Source of the DNA: Lepisosteus oculatus
Lineage: Eukaryota > Chordata > Actinopteri > Semionotiformes > Lepisosteidae
Length of the DNA stretch: 64,000 nt
Direction: 5' to 3'
NCBI RefSeq assembly: GCF_040954835.1
Contig: NC_090697.1
Span: 4,104,501 to 4,168,500 of the forward strand
Part shown: one piece after another, positions 10,637 to 22,095 of the stretch
Position numbering within the stretch: the stretch's first letter is position 1
Layout of the letters: the number at the start of each line of letters is the position of its first letter
Notes under the pieces: model-generated
Database searches by the model: none
What the model saw: the letters and a program-made list of their open reading frames with translations, nothing else
What the model was told of the DNA's origin: nothing
Position numbers and translations under genes: made by a program

Positions 10637-13600
10637 AACATACAGATGCAGCCATTCAAAACGGCGATACCGCATTATTTTGCAGTGCACTTTATGCAGT
10701 CTACCGCGAGTTACCGTAAATTCTCCTATAGTACCGCAAGTAAAATAATAGTATCCAGAATTTCCGCAAGGTGGAGCTAATAAAGCTCAACCTCTCATGT
10801 TTGAGCTGTCGCCATCAAAGTCTTTAACGCAGATATTACTTATAGTATTAATAATGAATGACCTTGGACAAGCTGTAAACTCAAAGTATTGCCCTGGTCC
10901 ACATCCTTTTTTTTTTTTATTGACCGTCTTTGTAAAAGTAACACCACAGCATTTCACAATCACGCATTTGTTTCCAATCATGCAAAGTACAGTAATTTTG
11001 GGGAATTGATTCACCATGCCTTTCATATGCTCATAAAAGAGATTGATTTAGGAACATAAACATATTACCGTATGCAAACTGTATTGTTTACAGTATGTAT
11101 ATGTATATTTAATGTCTTAACTGTGCCTGTTTAAGTATTGAATATTCATATCTAATTTTACCACTGAAGGGAAATCTTAGTAGCTGAGCATAAAAAGAAT
11201 AGGAGCATACTGTAACGCGTGTGAAGGCCATAAACGATATTAATTTTGGAACTAAGGAAATAGCAGTATAGCCTTGTTCATGCACAAACAGTGGCATGTT
11301 ACATTATTAATTTGGGTGTCTCCTCTTGCCAGAAAGCTCCAAATTGCATTTTGAGTGCGTTTTTTTACTTTTTTTAAATTGCAACCCGTAAATAAAGCTG
11401 ATACTAAGTCAGCTAATAACTGACTTATATTAGAATTCAGACTTATATTAGGATTATATACTTTGTGAAAAGTGATAGTCTTTTAATCTTTTCTGTGAAT
11501 TCGCTTGTTATCTAACAAATGCATACTTTTAGAATTTGATTAACAGGGAATATAATATGGAATTGTGTATCTAAACAAATTAATAACGATATAATGACAT
11601 TCATGTACTGTCTGGCAGAATAAACTGAAGAGGTTAGTTAATGCGACACGGAATTATTAAGAATTATCACCTCTTTTTACAATTTAGAACAAGTGAGAAC
11701 ATTCCACTCAGTGGGCGGTGCATTGTTATCTCAATCACCTGCTAATTCGTTTTACACCACTGGACGACAGGAGAATGTGACTGTCCTGTATCTGTACAGA
11801 ATGTGTGTTTCAATCAATACAGTAATTGATTAAAATCGCAATCGCATGTTTAATTAAATGCCTTTTTGATTCACAATCTGAAAATGAAAACCGCGGTAAA
11901 GTCACCTTGAATTAAAAAAAATGATTTTGGCATGCCTGTAACATTTTCACGAAACCTCCTAGAGTTGTGAGAACACTTGCTTTGTGTATAAAGTACATTG
12001 TGAATGTTTTCACAGACTTCACTTTGTCATTTTTATGGCATTTTTCTTACCAAGCACGAATATTCCTATGTCCGTATCTTCGCAAGGGAATCAGTGCGAA
12101 TTTTAATACTAATTAAATGACCGCGGGCACTTTCCACCCCCTCTACATTCTCAGAGTAGAACAGACTAACCTTCTAATGAAAGACGGTCCACCCTCCATG
12201 GACAGGAAAAGTGCCCACAGGCACTTAAACTTAATATGGTCAGAACAGTAAACAGTAACATGGTCAGAAGGAGCACGTACAAATGTTTCCGAAATAACCA
12301 CATGTAAGACTCTGATGCATAAAATGTTTAGGGAGAAAGTGGAATACTGGTGTGTATTTTTTCTTTAAACTACCAATACCAGCCATATACAGTCTGTAAC
12401 GTAGGGATTTCTATATGTCTTTATTTAGTGGTTATATTAGTGACAAAGGCTAAACTTTAAGCTTCAGTAACGTGTATACATCTCCCCTTTTTATCAAACA
12501 ACATGGTTGAAAACTGTTCCAGAGCCACTGTTGTTTCATCAGTGAAAAGTACATCATGAAATGCCTCTCCCTGTTCAATCCACTGGAAAAAAGAAAAGGA
12601 GCATAAAGCTCATGATGGTCATAAACGATATTCATTTAGGAACAGCATCAGAGATATGTTTTTAACTGCACTGCATCAGAGAGAATACCATAGTGTGTGT
12701 TTTTTTTTTTTTACTCCCTGGCGGAAACTGGCTTCCATAAGAATCAGTATGGCTCAGAGATTAAATAAAACTTCACTCGCACCAAACAAATGTATATTTC
12801 TAAATATCACAACATGATCGAATTTAAGTCATTTCAATAACAATGAATAGTCACCTAGGCGTTACAATATAAACATTTATATTGATTTAAATCACATTTA
12901 AATCGCCTTTATTTAAAACCCATAAATAAAGCTGATACTGTTTAGACTTTTAATTATTTAAAACTGTATTACAGCAGCACAATACACAATGCAACGTAAA
13001 TCGCTATCTTTGTCTTCTGTGTAATAATGTTCACCTCTCTGTCCAGCAAATTAACAATAGTAATAATAATTAACTTTATTGTATATGGTGCCTTTAAAGG
13101 TGGCTCCTCAAAGCGCTTTACAGGTTAAAAACAATAACAACAATACTGTTAGGCTGGGCAAACTATTTTTTTTAAGAAATACAAAATGAGATATAATGAT
13201 GTGTTCCAGCTTAGACATTAATGAAGAGCATAACACGTGTACTGTATACACTGCAAGTACAACCCCCCTCTCTGCGGGAGTGCTGGCTGTGACGAATTGA
13301 ACCGGTTTCACAGGTATTTTCAAAGTAGAAGGGGGCGAGATTTCCAGTGAAAGACACCTCCCCCCCTCAAAAACCCAGCAAGTACAGTACTTACTAGTTA
13401 AGAACACTAGGCTCCTCAATGAAATCGCTTTAACATGCTAATGCATTGGTGTAACAGTCTGGGCGTGGCAAGCTTCTAATGTCAACTCGACTACGGCGAA
13501 AGGAACCCTTCTTTCATTGGAAGACAATGAACATATTCTAGCCCTAAATGAATTAAAAGCAAACATGGTTTACATAAAATACATTTTTCCAAGAAGGTTT

Positions 13601-14912
13601 AGCCTAAATAAAAAGAAAAAGCATTTTTAAGAGAGCAATTACGCTGTGTTTATGTAGAATAAGTCATTAGGTTTATGAGCAATCTAATTACTTATTCGTT
13701 TAAAACGCTATATAAAATAAAGTTTATTATTAATTTGCTGGACAGAGTGGTGAACATTATAATGCATAAGAGAAAGATAACGATCCTGATCAGTTTAGAA
13801 ATCTGTGTACGCTGCAAGGTTTTTACTTCTTAAACTTTTAAAATACACGTTTCGAATAGAAAGAAATCCTCTTCCTGGTACAGTATGTATAGCAAACCAG
13901 CACGTCTTTTTTCTCCAATCAGAGGCGTGTCAGGTGGTGTCAGCCAATCACCATTCTGAAGCCCTACCATAATCTCTGGTATGGGGAGACCCCAGAATTC
14001 TGTCCCATAGTTTGGACAGATGATAGATACTTTTATTGATCCCGTGAGGGAAATAAAGTAAATCATTTTCATTTTAGGAAATTATTAAACGCTCGGTTAA
14101 AAGCAAAGGAAATTGTCTGTTACAGTGGACATAAAAACAAGAGTTCACTGGCATTATATCCTTGAAGACGCAGACCGGCACCAGACCGGGAGAATGCCTG
14201 CAGCGTGAAAGAAAATGCCTGATGAACTAGGGATTGGACAGTTTCCAAGTGCTTGTACAATCGATGGAAATGTTCAAATAAATGTGCAAAAGAAATAAAC
14301 AAAATTTATTTCTTTATCATATTGGCTAGCTAATGTCCTCTCTTTGCTAGTTAGTGGCTGTGTTTCTGCGTTGGGTAGCAACGGGTGACTGTTCTCGGAA
14401 GATGTAAACAGCTTAATTTTCGTGTTAAATAATTTTTTTAAATTAAAATTAATTCTATACAGCAATCGCATATTTGGGTACCGTTTCATAAAACTTTCAT
14501 GCTTAAAATGTTTAGTGAGAAATGGAAGACTGGAGTGTATTTTTTCTTTAAACTACCAAGACCAGCCATACACAGTACAGTTTACGTACATACAGTAATG
14601 TTTATGTTCCTAAATTAATATTGTTTATGACCTTCAGATGCGTTATGCTCCTCTTCTTTTTATGCTCAGCTACTCAAATTTCCCTTTAGTAGTAAAATTC
14701 CATATAAATATTAAAAACTAAGCGGATTAAAACGTGCACAGTAAAGACATTCAATGATTCAATCTTTTCACTACCAACCAATGCACCACGAGTGCCCCTG
14801 TCGGTCATTTTGGCCAGCCAATCACTTACCGCGGTGCCCTGCGGTGGCTTGTGGGTAGTTTACCGTACCGCGGGTTTGTACCATGCATTTTGAATGGCTG
14901 CATCTGTATGTT
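10637..14912. repeat. 4.3-kb block bounded by a perfect 25-bp inverted repeat; possible non-autonomous DNA transposon
   Basis: The 25 bp at 10637-10661 recur exactly as their reverse complement at 14888-14912; they contain the core CAGATGCAGCCATTCAAAA. Just inside both ends are several short ACCGC or CCGCGG words (10665-10775 and 14830-14880), like subterminal repeats of a DNA transposon. A second inverted pair, about 105 bp and clearly diverged, lies at 11155-11262 and 14601-14705. No transposase frame is visible. I found no convincing target-site duplication, so the class is unknown. Parts of the block recur near 1620-1990, 37040-37340, 51230, 53690-53850 and 60010-60530. Confidence 0.45.
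13058..13131 (-). repeat. 3' tail of an L2-type LINE (minus strand)
   Basis: On the minus strand it reads AAGCGCTTTGAGGAGCC, ACCTTTAAAGGC, then a TAAAGTTAATTATT-type tail. It matches the end of the larger L2 copy near 30320-30380. Only the 3' end is present. Confidence 0.65.
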
Positions 14913-15482
14913 CATATGCTTCATGAAGTATTGTACATGCGAGTGATCTCTAATATCCTCTAAATACAAACATTAAAACAAACATTAAATCTGTTTTCAC
15001 AGCAATTAAACTATTGTTTCAAAAAAACTAACAAATTAATAAAAATAATACAATAATAGGACTGACTGTAATAATGCAAAATTTGCAAAAGACCACAGTT
15101 GAAATTTCAGTTTTCAAGAACTTTATGCAGCAAAATCATAACACACCACAACAACCTACTTTTTTTCAGAAACTAGACAACCTCTCTTTTAAAACAGTGT
15201 ACAGTGGTTCCAAAAACCAATTCAACAACACATTTATGTTATCTAAGACCATTTTCATGATGACGTACATGTAGAATAGAAAAGTGCTGTATACTGATAA
15301 TTTGATGTTTTTACAGAAACAAAAATAATTTCAAAGGCTGAAATATAAGAAAGCCATCATACTTTGATGATAAGAGAGAAACAGAGTTTCTCATACCGAC
15401 TTTAGACTATGTGCATTTAGATTTTATCTTCTCTGATTGATAAAACTAGCTTCTACCCAAATGTCTGGTCGCTTTTGATTAT

Positions 15483-15830
15483 GTGCTGGCCAGTAGCTTG
15501 GACAGGATCTTGATGTCCACACAGAGTATTGTTATCTGCCTCCAGTTCTTCAGGTCGGTGGCACCCCCCCTCCTTGAAGAAAAGGGAGATGACACCTTAC
15601 CTCATTGTGTGCCCTTGTTTTCCTTGGCGAAGGTTTGTTATGCCACCTCTACCAAGTCTGCCACCAGTGTGCCCCAGAAATAAGTGTAGAATTCTATGGG
15701 GAGTCTGTCCGGTTCTGGCACTTTGCCATTCTCCAAGGGCAGGCCACAAGTACTTACTCCCAGCCTAGAGGCCAAGGAGGCAGAGAGAGGGAAAGGAGGG
15801 TGAAGGAAGAGGAAAGCGCTATTTCCCACC
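15483..15830 (-). mobile_element. Tx1/L1-like LINE reverse transcriptase fragment
   Basis: On the minus strand, the frame from 15829 down to 15638 contains ENGKVPEPDRLPIEFY followed by FWGTL, typical of the N-terminal RT region of Tx1/L1-type LINEs (family form NGKSPGPDGLPxEFYKxFW). Further along, in another frame, the 15490-15590 region reads like DLKNWRQITILCVDIKILSK, the next conserved RT block. The piece is short, truncated at both sides and frameshifted between the two blocks. Confidence 0.65.
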
Positions 15831-15910
15831 CAGCTCAGCTGCTGCTTGGCCTTAACCCAATGGGCTCAAACCAAAATGATACCAGCTCAAGCATTCTTCT
15901 TTATCCCGGA
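15828..15910 (-). repeat. Copy 1 of the repeat that hosts the U2-like fragment
   Basis: Contains CTTGGCCTTAACCCAATG followed by GGCTCAAACC. The same sequence is split by a LINE in the neighbouring copy (15975-16001 and 17491-17540), so this copy shows the uninterrupted target site. Confidence 0.55.
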
Positions 15911-16001
15911 GGCTAGAGAAAGAAAAGAGGAGGGACAAGAAGAGGAGGGATAGAAGCAATGATGTGGGTTCTCACCCAGCTCAGCTGCTGCTTGGTCTTA
16001 A

Positions 16002-17490
16002 TGAATGTTATGTCTGTGAGAAAAACCACACTCCCTCCCGATGATCAGGTGCTTTGCCTGTCTGCAGCTGATGTAATGAGGACACTAGCCAAAGTTAATA
16101 AACGTAAGGCTGCTGGACCTGATAATATACCTGGTCACATGCTCAAGGAATGTGCAGAACAGTTAGCTGATGTCCTCACAGATATTTTTAATATCTCCTT
16201 GTGCCAGGCGGTCATCCCCATATACTTCAAATCCACCACTTTTATACCAATGCCGAAGAACTCAGCCGTGTCCTGCCTCAATGACTATCACCCTGTGGCA
16301 CTCACACCAATTATCACGAAGTGCTTCGAGAGACACGAGCCACATCAAGTCCAGTCATGAGCCACATCAAGTCCAGACTCCCTACCCCTCTGGACCCCCT
16401 CCAGTTTGCATAGTGCCCCAACCGGTCTACTGATGATGCCATATCTCTTGCCCTTCACCTTGCCCTGTCCCACCTTGACAAAAAAGACTCTTATGTAAGA
16501 ATGCTTTTCATTGACCAGTTCAGCATTTAATACAATCGTCCCCCAGAAGCTGATAGAAAAATTGAGCTTGCTGAACCTTAACACCTCCCTCTGCAACTGG
16601 ATTCTGGACTTTCTGACCGAGAGACTTTAGACAGTCCTGATCGGTAATAATATCTCCAGCACCATCACAATGAGCACTGGAACCCCCCAGGGCTGTGTGC
16701 TTAGTCCACTGCTGTTCACACTGATGACTTCTACTGCTAAGCATAGTTCAAACTGTGTCATCAAGTTTGCTGTTGACACGACAGTGGTGGGCTTCATTAG
16801 CAACAACGATGAGTCACCATTTAGAGAGGAAGTGGAGCAGCTGATGGACTGGTGCACAAACAACAATCTATCTCTTAATGTAAATAAAACAAAAGAGATA
16901 ATCTTTGACTTCAGGAGGGCCGGCGCTGATCACTCCTGACTGTACATCATCAGCTTCCCTGTGGAGACAGTTAGATCATCAAGTTTCTTGGTGTACACAT
17001 TACAGATGACCTCACTTGGTCCCTCAATACCACCTCCCTAGCCAAGAAAGCACAGCAACGTCTCTATTTCCTGTGGTGACTGAGGAAGGCAAACCTTCCT
17101 CCGCCCATTCTTACCACTTTCTACAGAGGCACCATTGAGAGCCCCTTGACCAGCTGGATCACTTTTTGGTTTGGGAATTGAAACGCTTCAGACCACAAGA
17201 CCCTGCAACGAATTGTGGAAACAGCTGAAAACATCATTCGAGCCTCCCTCCCTTCCATTTCTGTCACCTATCACAAACACTTCATAAACAGGGCCTTCAG
17301 TATAGTAAAATAACTCTTCCACCCCTCCCATAAACTCTGCCCTCCTACAATCTAGAAAAAGATATCGCAGTGTACGAGCTTGTTCCACCAGACTCTGTAA
17401 CAGCTTTTTCCCGCAGGCTGTCAGGCTCCTCAACACCCTGGAATCTACTTGTACCCACTGCAATTCCAGAAACAATTCCGTGAACTTGAA
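16002..17490 (+). mobile_element. 5'-truncated, decayed L2/Rex-type LINE
   Basis: Pieces of a reverse transcriptase follow in order: [20 protein letters not shown] near 16100, [12 protein letters not shown] near 16280, the QGCVLSPLLFTL block near 16690, KFAVDTTVVGF near 16770, NNLSLNVNKTKEII near 16870, and the LINE C-terminal region to about 17480. The catalytic FADD box reads FAVD, and several frameshifts and stops separate the pieces. CTTAA at 15997-16001 and 17491-17495 is consistent with a target-site duplication, although the GAACTT-type tail makes the right edge ambiguous. Confidence 0.75.
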
Positions 17491-17580
17491 CTTAACCCAA
17501 TCGGCTCAACTCAAACAATACCGGCTCAAGCACTCTTAAGCTTCGATCACTGAAAATCAATGCTGTGGACAACAACACAC

Positions 17581-17611
17581 ACTTCATCTTAGCCAAAAGG
17601 TCGAGAAGCGA
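17581..17611 (-). ncRNA. U2 snRNA 5'-end fragment (retro-derived)
   Basis: On the minus strand the 31 bases read TCGCTTCTCG, ACCTTTTGGC, TAAGATGAAGT. This matches nucleotides 2-32 of vertebrate U2 snRNA with two mismatches. The remainder of U2 does not follow, so it is not a functional gene. The fragment heads the minus-strand repeat at 17491-17611, which continues, after interruption by a LINE, at 15975-16001. A SINE with a U2-derived head is one reading; a chance retro-chimera is another. Confidence 0.6.
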
Positions 17612-17914
17612 ATGAAGTATTTTTACCCCGGTTGCTCCAGTTCACCCAGTGAACTAAGTGTACAATTAGAGATCAGCAGTGTTGGGATCAAGCCCTGATA
17701 ACCTGTCCAGGAGGATATCACATGAGACCTTGTAACATGTGATAACATCCTGGTTACCACAGTGTCAAGCAGGCTGATCTCTGGGCACCATGTGTAAAAG
17801 TATGATCTTTACAGGCTATCAGATTCAATATACTCAGAATGCATTGTTTTGTTTTATTCAGTAATGCATGCTGATGTCCATTCATCCACCCATATTGTAA
17901 CCTTTTTATTGAAT

Positions 17915-18180
17915 ACAGAGTCGACGGGAAGCCAGAGCATATCCCGGCATGCAAAAGGTGTAAGATGGGACACATCCTGGATGGGACACCATTCCATCAC
18001 AGGGCATAAACAGACGCAAGCACACTCACATCACAGCCAGTTTTATACCACCAGAGCATGGAAAGGAAGACCACGTGTACACGGGGAGAACATACAAACT
18101 CTGCATAGACAGTACCCCAGGAACTGTATGTAGGGCCCCAGTGTTGCAAGGCAGCAGCACTGACCATTGAGCCGCAATGC
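17915..18180 (+). repeat. Common fish interspersed repeat (SINE- or MITE-like)
   Basis: Contains GGATGGGACACCATTCCATC, CACGGGGAGAACATACAAAC and a GGCAGCAGCACTGACCATTG end. This is the family in which a GGGGAGAACATGCAAACTC core is followed by a GAGGCAGCAGCGCTAACCAC-like terminus. Its class is left open. Confidence 0.6.
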
Positions 18181-19011
18181 AGCCCAAATCTTCTTCTGTT
18201 AATTATTTAATTCTAATTAAATACAGAAGCTTCTATTGTAACACATAAAGTGTCAAACATAAGGAGCAGAACAAAGACACTGGTCTTTCAATTTTATACT
18301 CACCTACAGAGGTAATTTACACCACTCGTGATCAGTGCCGTCTGGAAGAGGGATATATAACTTTGGTATGTGATGAAATTTCTTTAGATATTAGCTCCCA
18401 GAATAATTTAAATTTGGCCTCTTAAAAGTTTGATCATCCCTTGAACGCTTCTAAATTTTAGCTATGTAGCTTATTTGAAAGGGTCCTTAACTTTGAAAGT
18501 TAAAGGGTCCTTAAATTAATCTAATATTCTGGGGTGCAAATATAGATATGTTGTATATATAAGACACTAAATTAATTATTACATTACAAATTATGCTTAA
18601 GTGCACAAATAAAATGTAGCTTTAAAAACAAAAGAAAAGCATAATCAGTTTGCAGCCCTCATTTGGCACATTTATTAATTCTATTGGTTTCTTATGAGTA
18701 ACAAAAAACAAGCGACAAAAACTCAATGCACAAAGGCTGTTTAAATGTTTGCTTCAAAAGGAAATTACATCTTTAAAATGACTACTTTGAATGACAGAGT
18801 AATAACACTTCAGTTCACAGAGTGCCAAGAGACATATTGTGTGTCTGAACATCCCTAGCAACACTGTATTGTTCTCTTACACTATAATGTAAAGCTGTGA
18901 GCTGCATTCATGCAGCTGGTGTTGTAAGAACATTTATGGTGATGATTAGGGGGTTAAGTTCTCAATGCAGTTCTCCCAATACAATTAACTCATTAAAATG
19001 GATAAGGCTTA
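18181..19011. other. Intergenic DNA upstream of TAAR-3
   Basis: No gene recognised. From about 18880 the sequence begins to resemble the DNA upstream of TAAR-6 (from about 45370), so part of this stretch duplicated with the gene. Confidence 0.4.
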
Positions 19012-19064
19012 ATCAACACCTTCTATGAGCAGGTGTGCCCAACAGGTGCACAAAGTATATAAAT
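19012..19064 (+). promoter_or_regulatory. Putative core promoter of TAAR-3 with TATA box
   Basis: ATCAACACC at 19012, AGCAGG near 19029, CAGGTG near 19043 and TATATAAAT at 19056-19064. The element-to-TATA distance is 44 bp, identical to TAAR-6, and the shared CTTCAGCATT follows the TATA box by a few bases in both. The box is 240 bp before the start codon. Conservation between diverged paralogues supports function; it has not been demonstrated. Confidence 0.6.
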
Positions 19065-19295
19065 CACACAGGAGCTTCAGCATTGTTACACTGTACATAC
19101 TGAGAAATAAACCAAGTTGTTTTAGTGATTCAAAGACATACTGTATGACTTACATGCGTTTCACAAGACAACTTATTTATAAGCATGTGTGAGTATAAAA
19201 TCATTTTGTGAATTTTGTAAAAATATTTTAATGCAGTCAATGTAGACTGACTGTAGAGTGTTTTGTAAACACATTTTTTAATTGGAATTACCTTG

Positions 19296-20324
19296 ATGGA
19301 ATTAACTGAACTTGAACCTCAAACAGTGCAATATTGTTTTCCATCTAAAAATGGATCTTGTACCAAAGAACTTCGGTCCACGGCTGTTTCTGTCATTCTT
19401 TATGTGTCTATGTTTGCTGTGGTAATTCTGACACTGTGTGGAAACCTGATTGTGATCATTTCCATCTCACACTTAAAGCAGCTACACACACCAACTAACC
19501 TGCTGGTGTTGTCCTTGGCTGTGGCTGATCTTCTAGTAGGGGTGTTTGTGATGCCTTTTGATATGGTGAAATTAATAGAATCATGTTGGGTTTTTGGTAA
19601 TTTATTTTGCTCTTTTCGTAATGTATTTGGATTTCTTCTAACTTCAGTCTCAATCAGTAGCTTAATATTTATAGCCATTGATCGCTATTTTGCTGTATTT
19701 TACCCATTTCTTTATTCTTCTAAAATAACACTTAATATAGCATTGTTCTGCATAGTACTTAGCTGGCTTTCATCCCTGTGTTATAATTTGTCACTCTTTT
19801 ATTTTAATGGAAATAGTAATGATGAAAACCTGAATACCTGTCTTGGAGACTGTTTCATGTTAATCAATTCAACCTGGGGAATAATTGATCTGCTTGTTAC
19901 GTTTATTTTGCCTTGTTCTGTTATGATAATATTGTATGCAAAGATCTTTGTAGCTGCTAAAAAGCAAGCACATGCAATCAATTCTATAACAAATCAAATT
20001 ACATTTTCAAATGAAACCAACAGAAAAACATCCCAAAAGTCTGAGTGGAAAGCCGCAAAAACTTTAGGAATTGTAGTATCTGTCTTCCTGTTTTGTTGGA
20101 TACCTTACTATATTTTCATTGTCATTGATGGCTACACAACCTTCTCTGTTCCTCTTATAGTTTCCAATTCTTTGACTTGGCTGGTTTATTGTAACTCTTG
20201 CATAAATCCCATAATTTATGCTTTTTTTTATCCCTGGTTTCAGAAGTCCACTAAGCTCATTTTAACTTTCCGGATATGTAATTCAGGTTCATCATTCAAT
20301 AGGTTGTTTCCAGACTGTCTCTGA
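19296..20324 (+). CDS. Trace amine-associated receptor TAAR-3 of this array (clade III type, Gly3.32/Asp5.42)
   Basis: Intact single-exon GPCR of 342 aa. Landmarks: N50 (1.50), D78 (2.50), C105 (3.25), DRY at 129-131, ECL2 cysteines C182 and C186, P206 (5.50), CWIP at 267-270, and a full TAAR fingerprint at 300-315. Position 3.32 is Gly112, so the aminergic Asp is lost; Asp198 is at 5.42. The residues after DRYFAV are FYP instead of CDP, and the usual SERKAAK motif is SEWKAAK (239-245), both shared with TAAR-6. The codon before the ATG at 19296 is TTG, so the ATG is taken as the start. TAAR-6 has an equivalent ATG, its fifteenth base, supporting the same N-terminus. TAAR-6 is its closest paralogue in the window. 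Confidence 0.94.
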   Translation: MELTELEPQTVQYCFPSKNGSCTKELRSTAVSVILYVSMFAVVILTLCGNLIVIISISHLKQLHTPTNLLVLSLAVADLLVGVFVMPFDMVKLIESCWVFGNLFCSFRNVFGFLLTSVSISSLIFIAIDRYFAVFYPFLYSSKITLNIALFCIVLSWLSSLCYNLSLFYFNGNSNDENLNTCLGDCFMLINSTWGIIDLLVTFILPCSVMIILYAKIFVAAKKQAHAINSITNQITFSNETNRKTSQKSEWKAAKTLGIVVSVFLFCWIPYYIFIVIDGYTTFSVPLIVSNSLTWLVYCNSCINPIIYAFFYPWFQKSTKLILTFRICNSGSSFNRLFPDCL

Positions 20325-20415
20325 AATATTTTATTTTTCAGTTTTTGCTGGTTTTGATACATCTGAAATGCACATTTAATTGAGATTGAAAGTTTCACTT
20401 AAATTAAGTAAGAAT

Positions 20416-20455
20416 ATGGGTAATATGAATATCATATGATATTCATATTACCCAT
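20416..20455. repeat. Perfect 40-bp palindrome
   Basis: Two 20-bp arms with no spacer. The left arm begins ATGGGTAATATG and the right arm ends CATATTACCCAT; the centre lies between 20435 and 20436. It begins 92 bp after the TAAR-3 stop codon. No mismatch is present. Confidence 0.9.
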
Positions 20456-20459
20456 TGAA

Positions 20460-21334
20460 GAAAGATATAAGATGTGAAGAAAGGGTTACCTGATTCCTTT
20501 CTGCACAAGGACTGGACCTCTTGTGACACAAGACATTCCAGGCTTTAAGTTATGGCAGGAAAGGGGGGTAACTGATAAGGATTCCAGATGCCAGCTAGAA
20601 ACCCCCCAACAAAGGAAACCTTAAACCGACCATTACGAATGGTCAGAACACCGTGACCTCTCCCCAGTACCATCGAAACAAACTACATCAGAAGCCTGTA
20701 TTTTGAACAATACTTTGGTCTTATTGTTCCTTGCATGTGATAAAACTAATCTGTTTAAACATCATCTTGGGATCCAGAACGTATTTGTCTGTTACAACAC
20801 CATATACTGTATATGAATATTCCTTGCTCCTATTTTCCTTACAAAAAGAACTCAAACCTAATTTATAAATTAGGTTTTATAATATACAACCTAATTTATA
20901 TTAAAAACATGTTTAAAATAAATAATACTGAACTACTTTAAGCAACTTTTAACGAAATATCTTGGGCTGTTTTACATAAATTTAATAACTAAATATTAAA
21001 TTCACTGTTCTCTGTTACTTAAAACAGCATGGTGTTTTTTTAATATTGATCATGTTTTAAAAATATTTGAATAAAATACACATAATTGCACAGTTTTTTT
21101 TATATTTCTGAAAATTCTGAGGAATATCTCCTTGTAAAAGTATGCTTACAAGTTTGATTCACTTTAATTTTACATTTATAATCAAAATCGTTTTTTGATT
21201 AAAGTACTGGTGAAAAAATGTTTAAGAGTTTCATGTTTAAGAATGTCTAAACTTCACTGTAATATTCTTTTTATGCATAAAACATTTTGATAATGCCTCA
21301 TAAGACTTTTCTGTACATGTTATTAATAGTGGAT
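20460..21334. other. Intergenic DNA, nothing recognised
   Basis: No gene or known repeat recognised; AT-rich from about 20870. Confidence 0.35.
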
Positions 21335-22095
21335 ATGTATTCAAGTTTATTGTCATTATACTCATATACATGGTATAACGAAATGCTATTTAGCTAGCTC
21401 TCGAACATAAGTAGTACAAAGAAAAAAACAACAACAACAATACAATTGTGTAACAAAAGAAAGACAGAGACAACAGGCAGTGTGCAAAAAAACAACAACA
21501 GACGATGTGCAAAAAAAACCAACAACAGGCAATGTGCAAAAAACAACAACAGGCAATGTGCAAAACAACAAAAGGTAACAGGTTATGTGCAAAAACATGC
21601 ATCAACAGAATGAAATAAAGGGACAGAAATTATGGGAAGTGAGCCTTTGACATGTATGGTGAGGTAGATTTACAATGTGTGTTTGGGTTTTTGGTAAGAA
21701 AGAAAGAAGGCACTGTGAGGTTCAGATCATAGGTGAGAGGTGAGGTGAGAGTGAGAGAGGCTGGGAGTTTAACAGTTTGATAGTGCGGGGGTCTGTGAGT
21801 CTGGTAGTCCGGGCCCGAATGCTCCGGTAATGTTTTCCAGATGGTAGCAGATCATAAAGTCTGTAGCTGGGGTGTGTGGGGTCTTTGATGATGCTTAGAG
21901 CTTTCCTCAAGCACCATCTGTCATAAAAGTCCTGGATAGATGGGAGGGTAACCCCAGTGATGGACTGGGCAGTTTTCACCACCCGCTGTAGGGCTTTGCA
22001 GTCAGCAGCACTGCAGTTGCCACACCACACTGTGATGCAGCCTGTCAGTGTGCTTTCTGTAGTGCATCTGTAAAAGTTAGTGAGGAAGAATTAGA
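21335..22095 (-). mobile_element. 3' end of an L2/Rex-type LINE (minus strand)
   Basis: The minus-strand frame from 22030 to 21722 reads like the C-terminal region of fish LINE reverse transcriptases: CKALQRVVKTAQSITGVTLP, CLRKALSIIKDPTHPSYRLY and LLPSGKHYRSIRART. It is followed by a 3' untranslated part and an AATAAACTTGAAT-type tail. The 5' part is missing. Confidence 0.75.
21465..21610. repeat. Minisatellite in the LINE 3' untranslated region
   Basis: About five imperfect copies of a 25-30 bp unit built on ACAACAACAGGCAATGTGCA with variable A runs. It lies within the LINE at 21335-22095. Confidence 0.7.

Noticed and set aside
15605-15916. A 103-codon plus-strand frame
   Set aside because: It overlaps, on the opposite strand, a recognisable Tx1-like reverse transcriptase fragment and is a shadow of it.
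19169-19295. Possible 5' UTR intron before TAAR-3 and TAAR-6 (shared GTGAGTAT, then CTGTAG)
   Set aside because: The implied intron would be about 65 bases, below the usual vertebrate minimum, and the branch and pyrimidine signals are poor.
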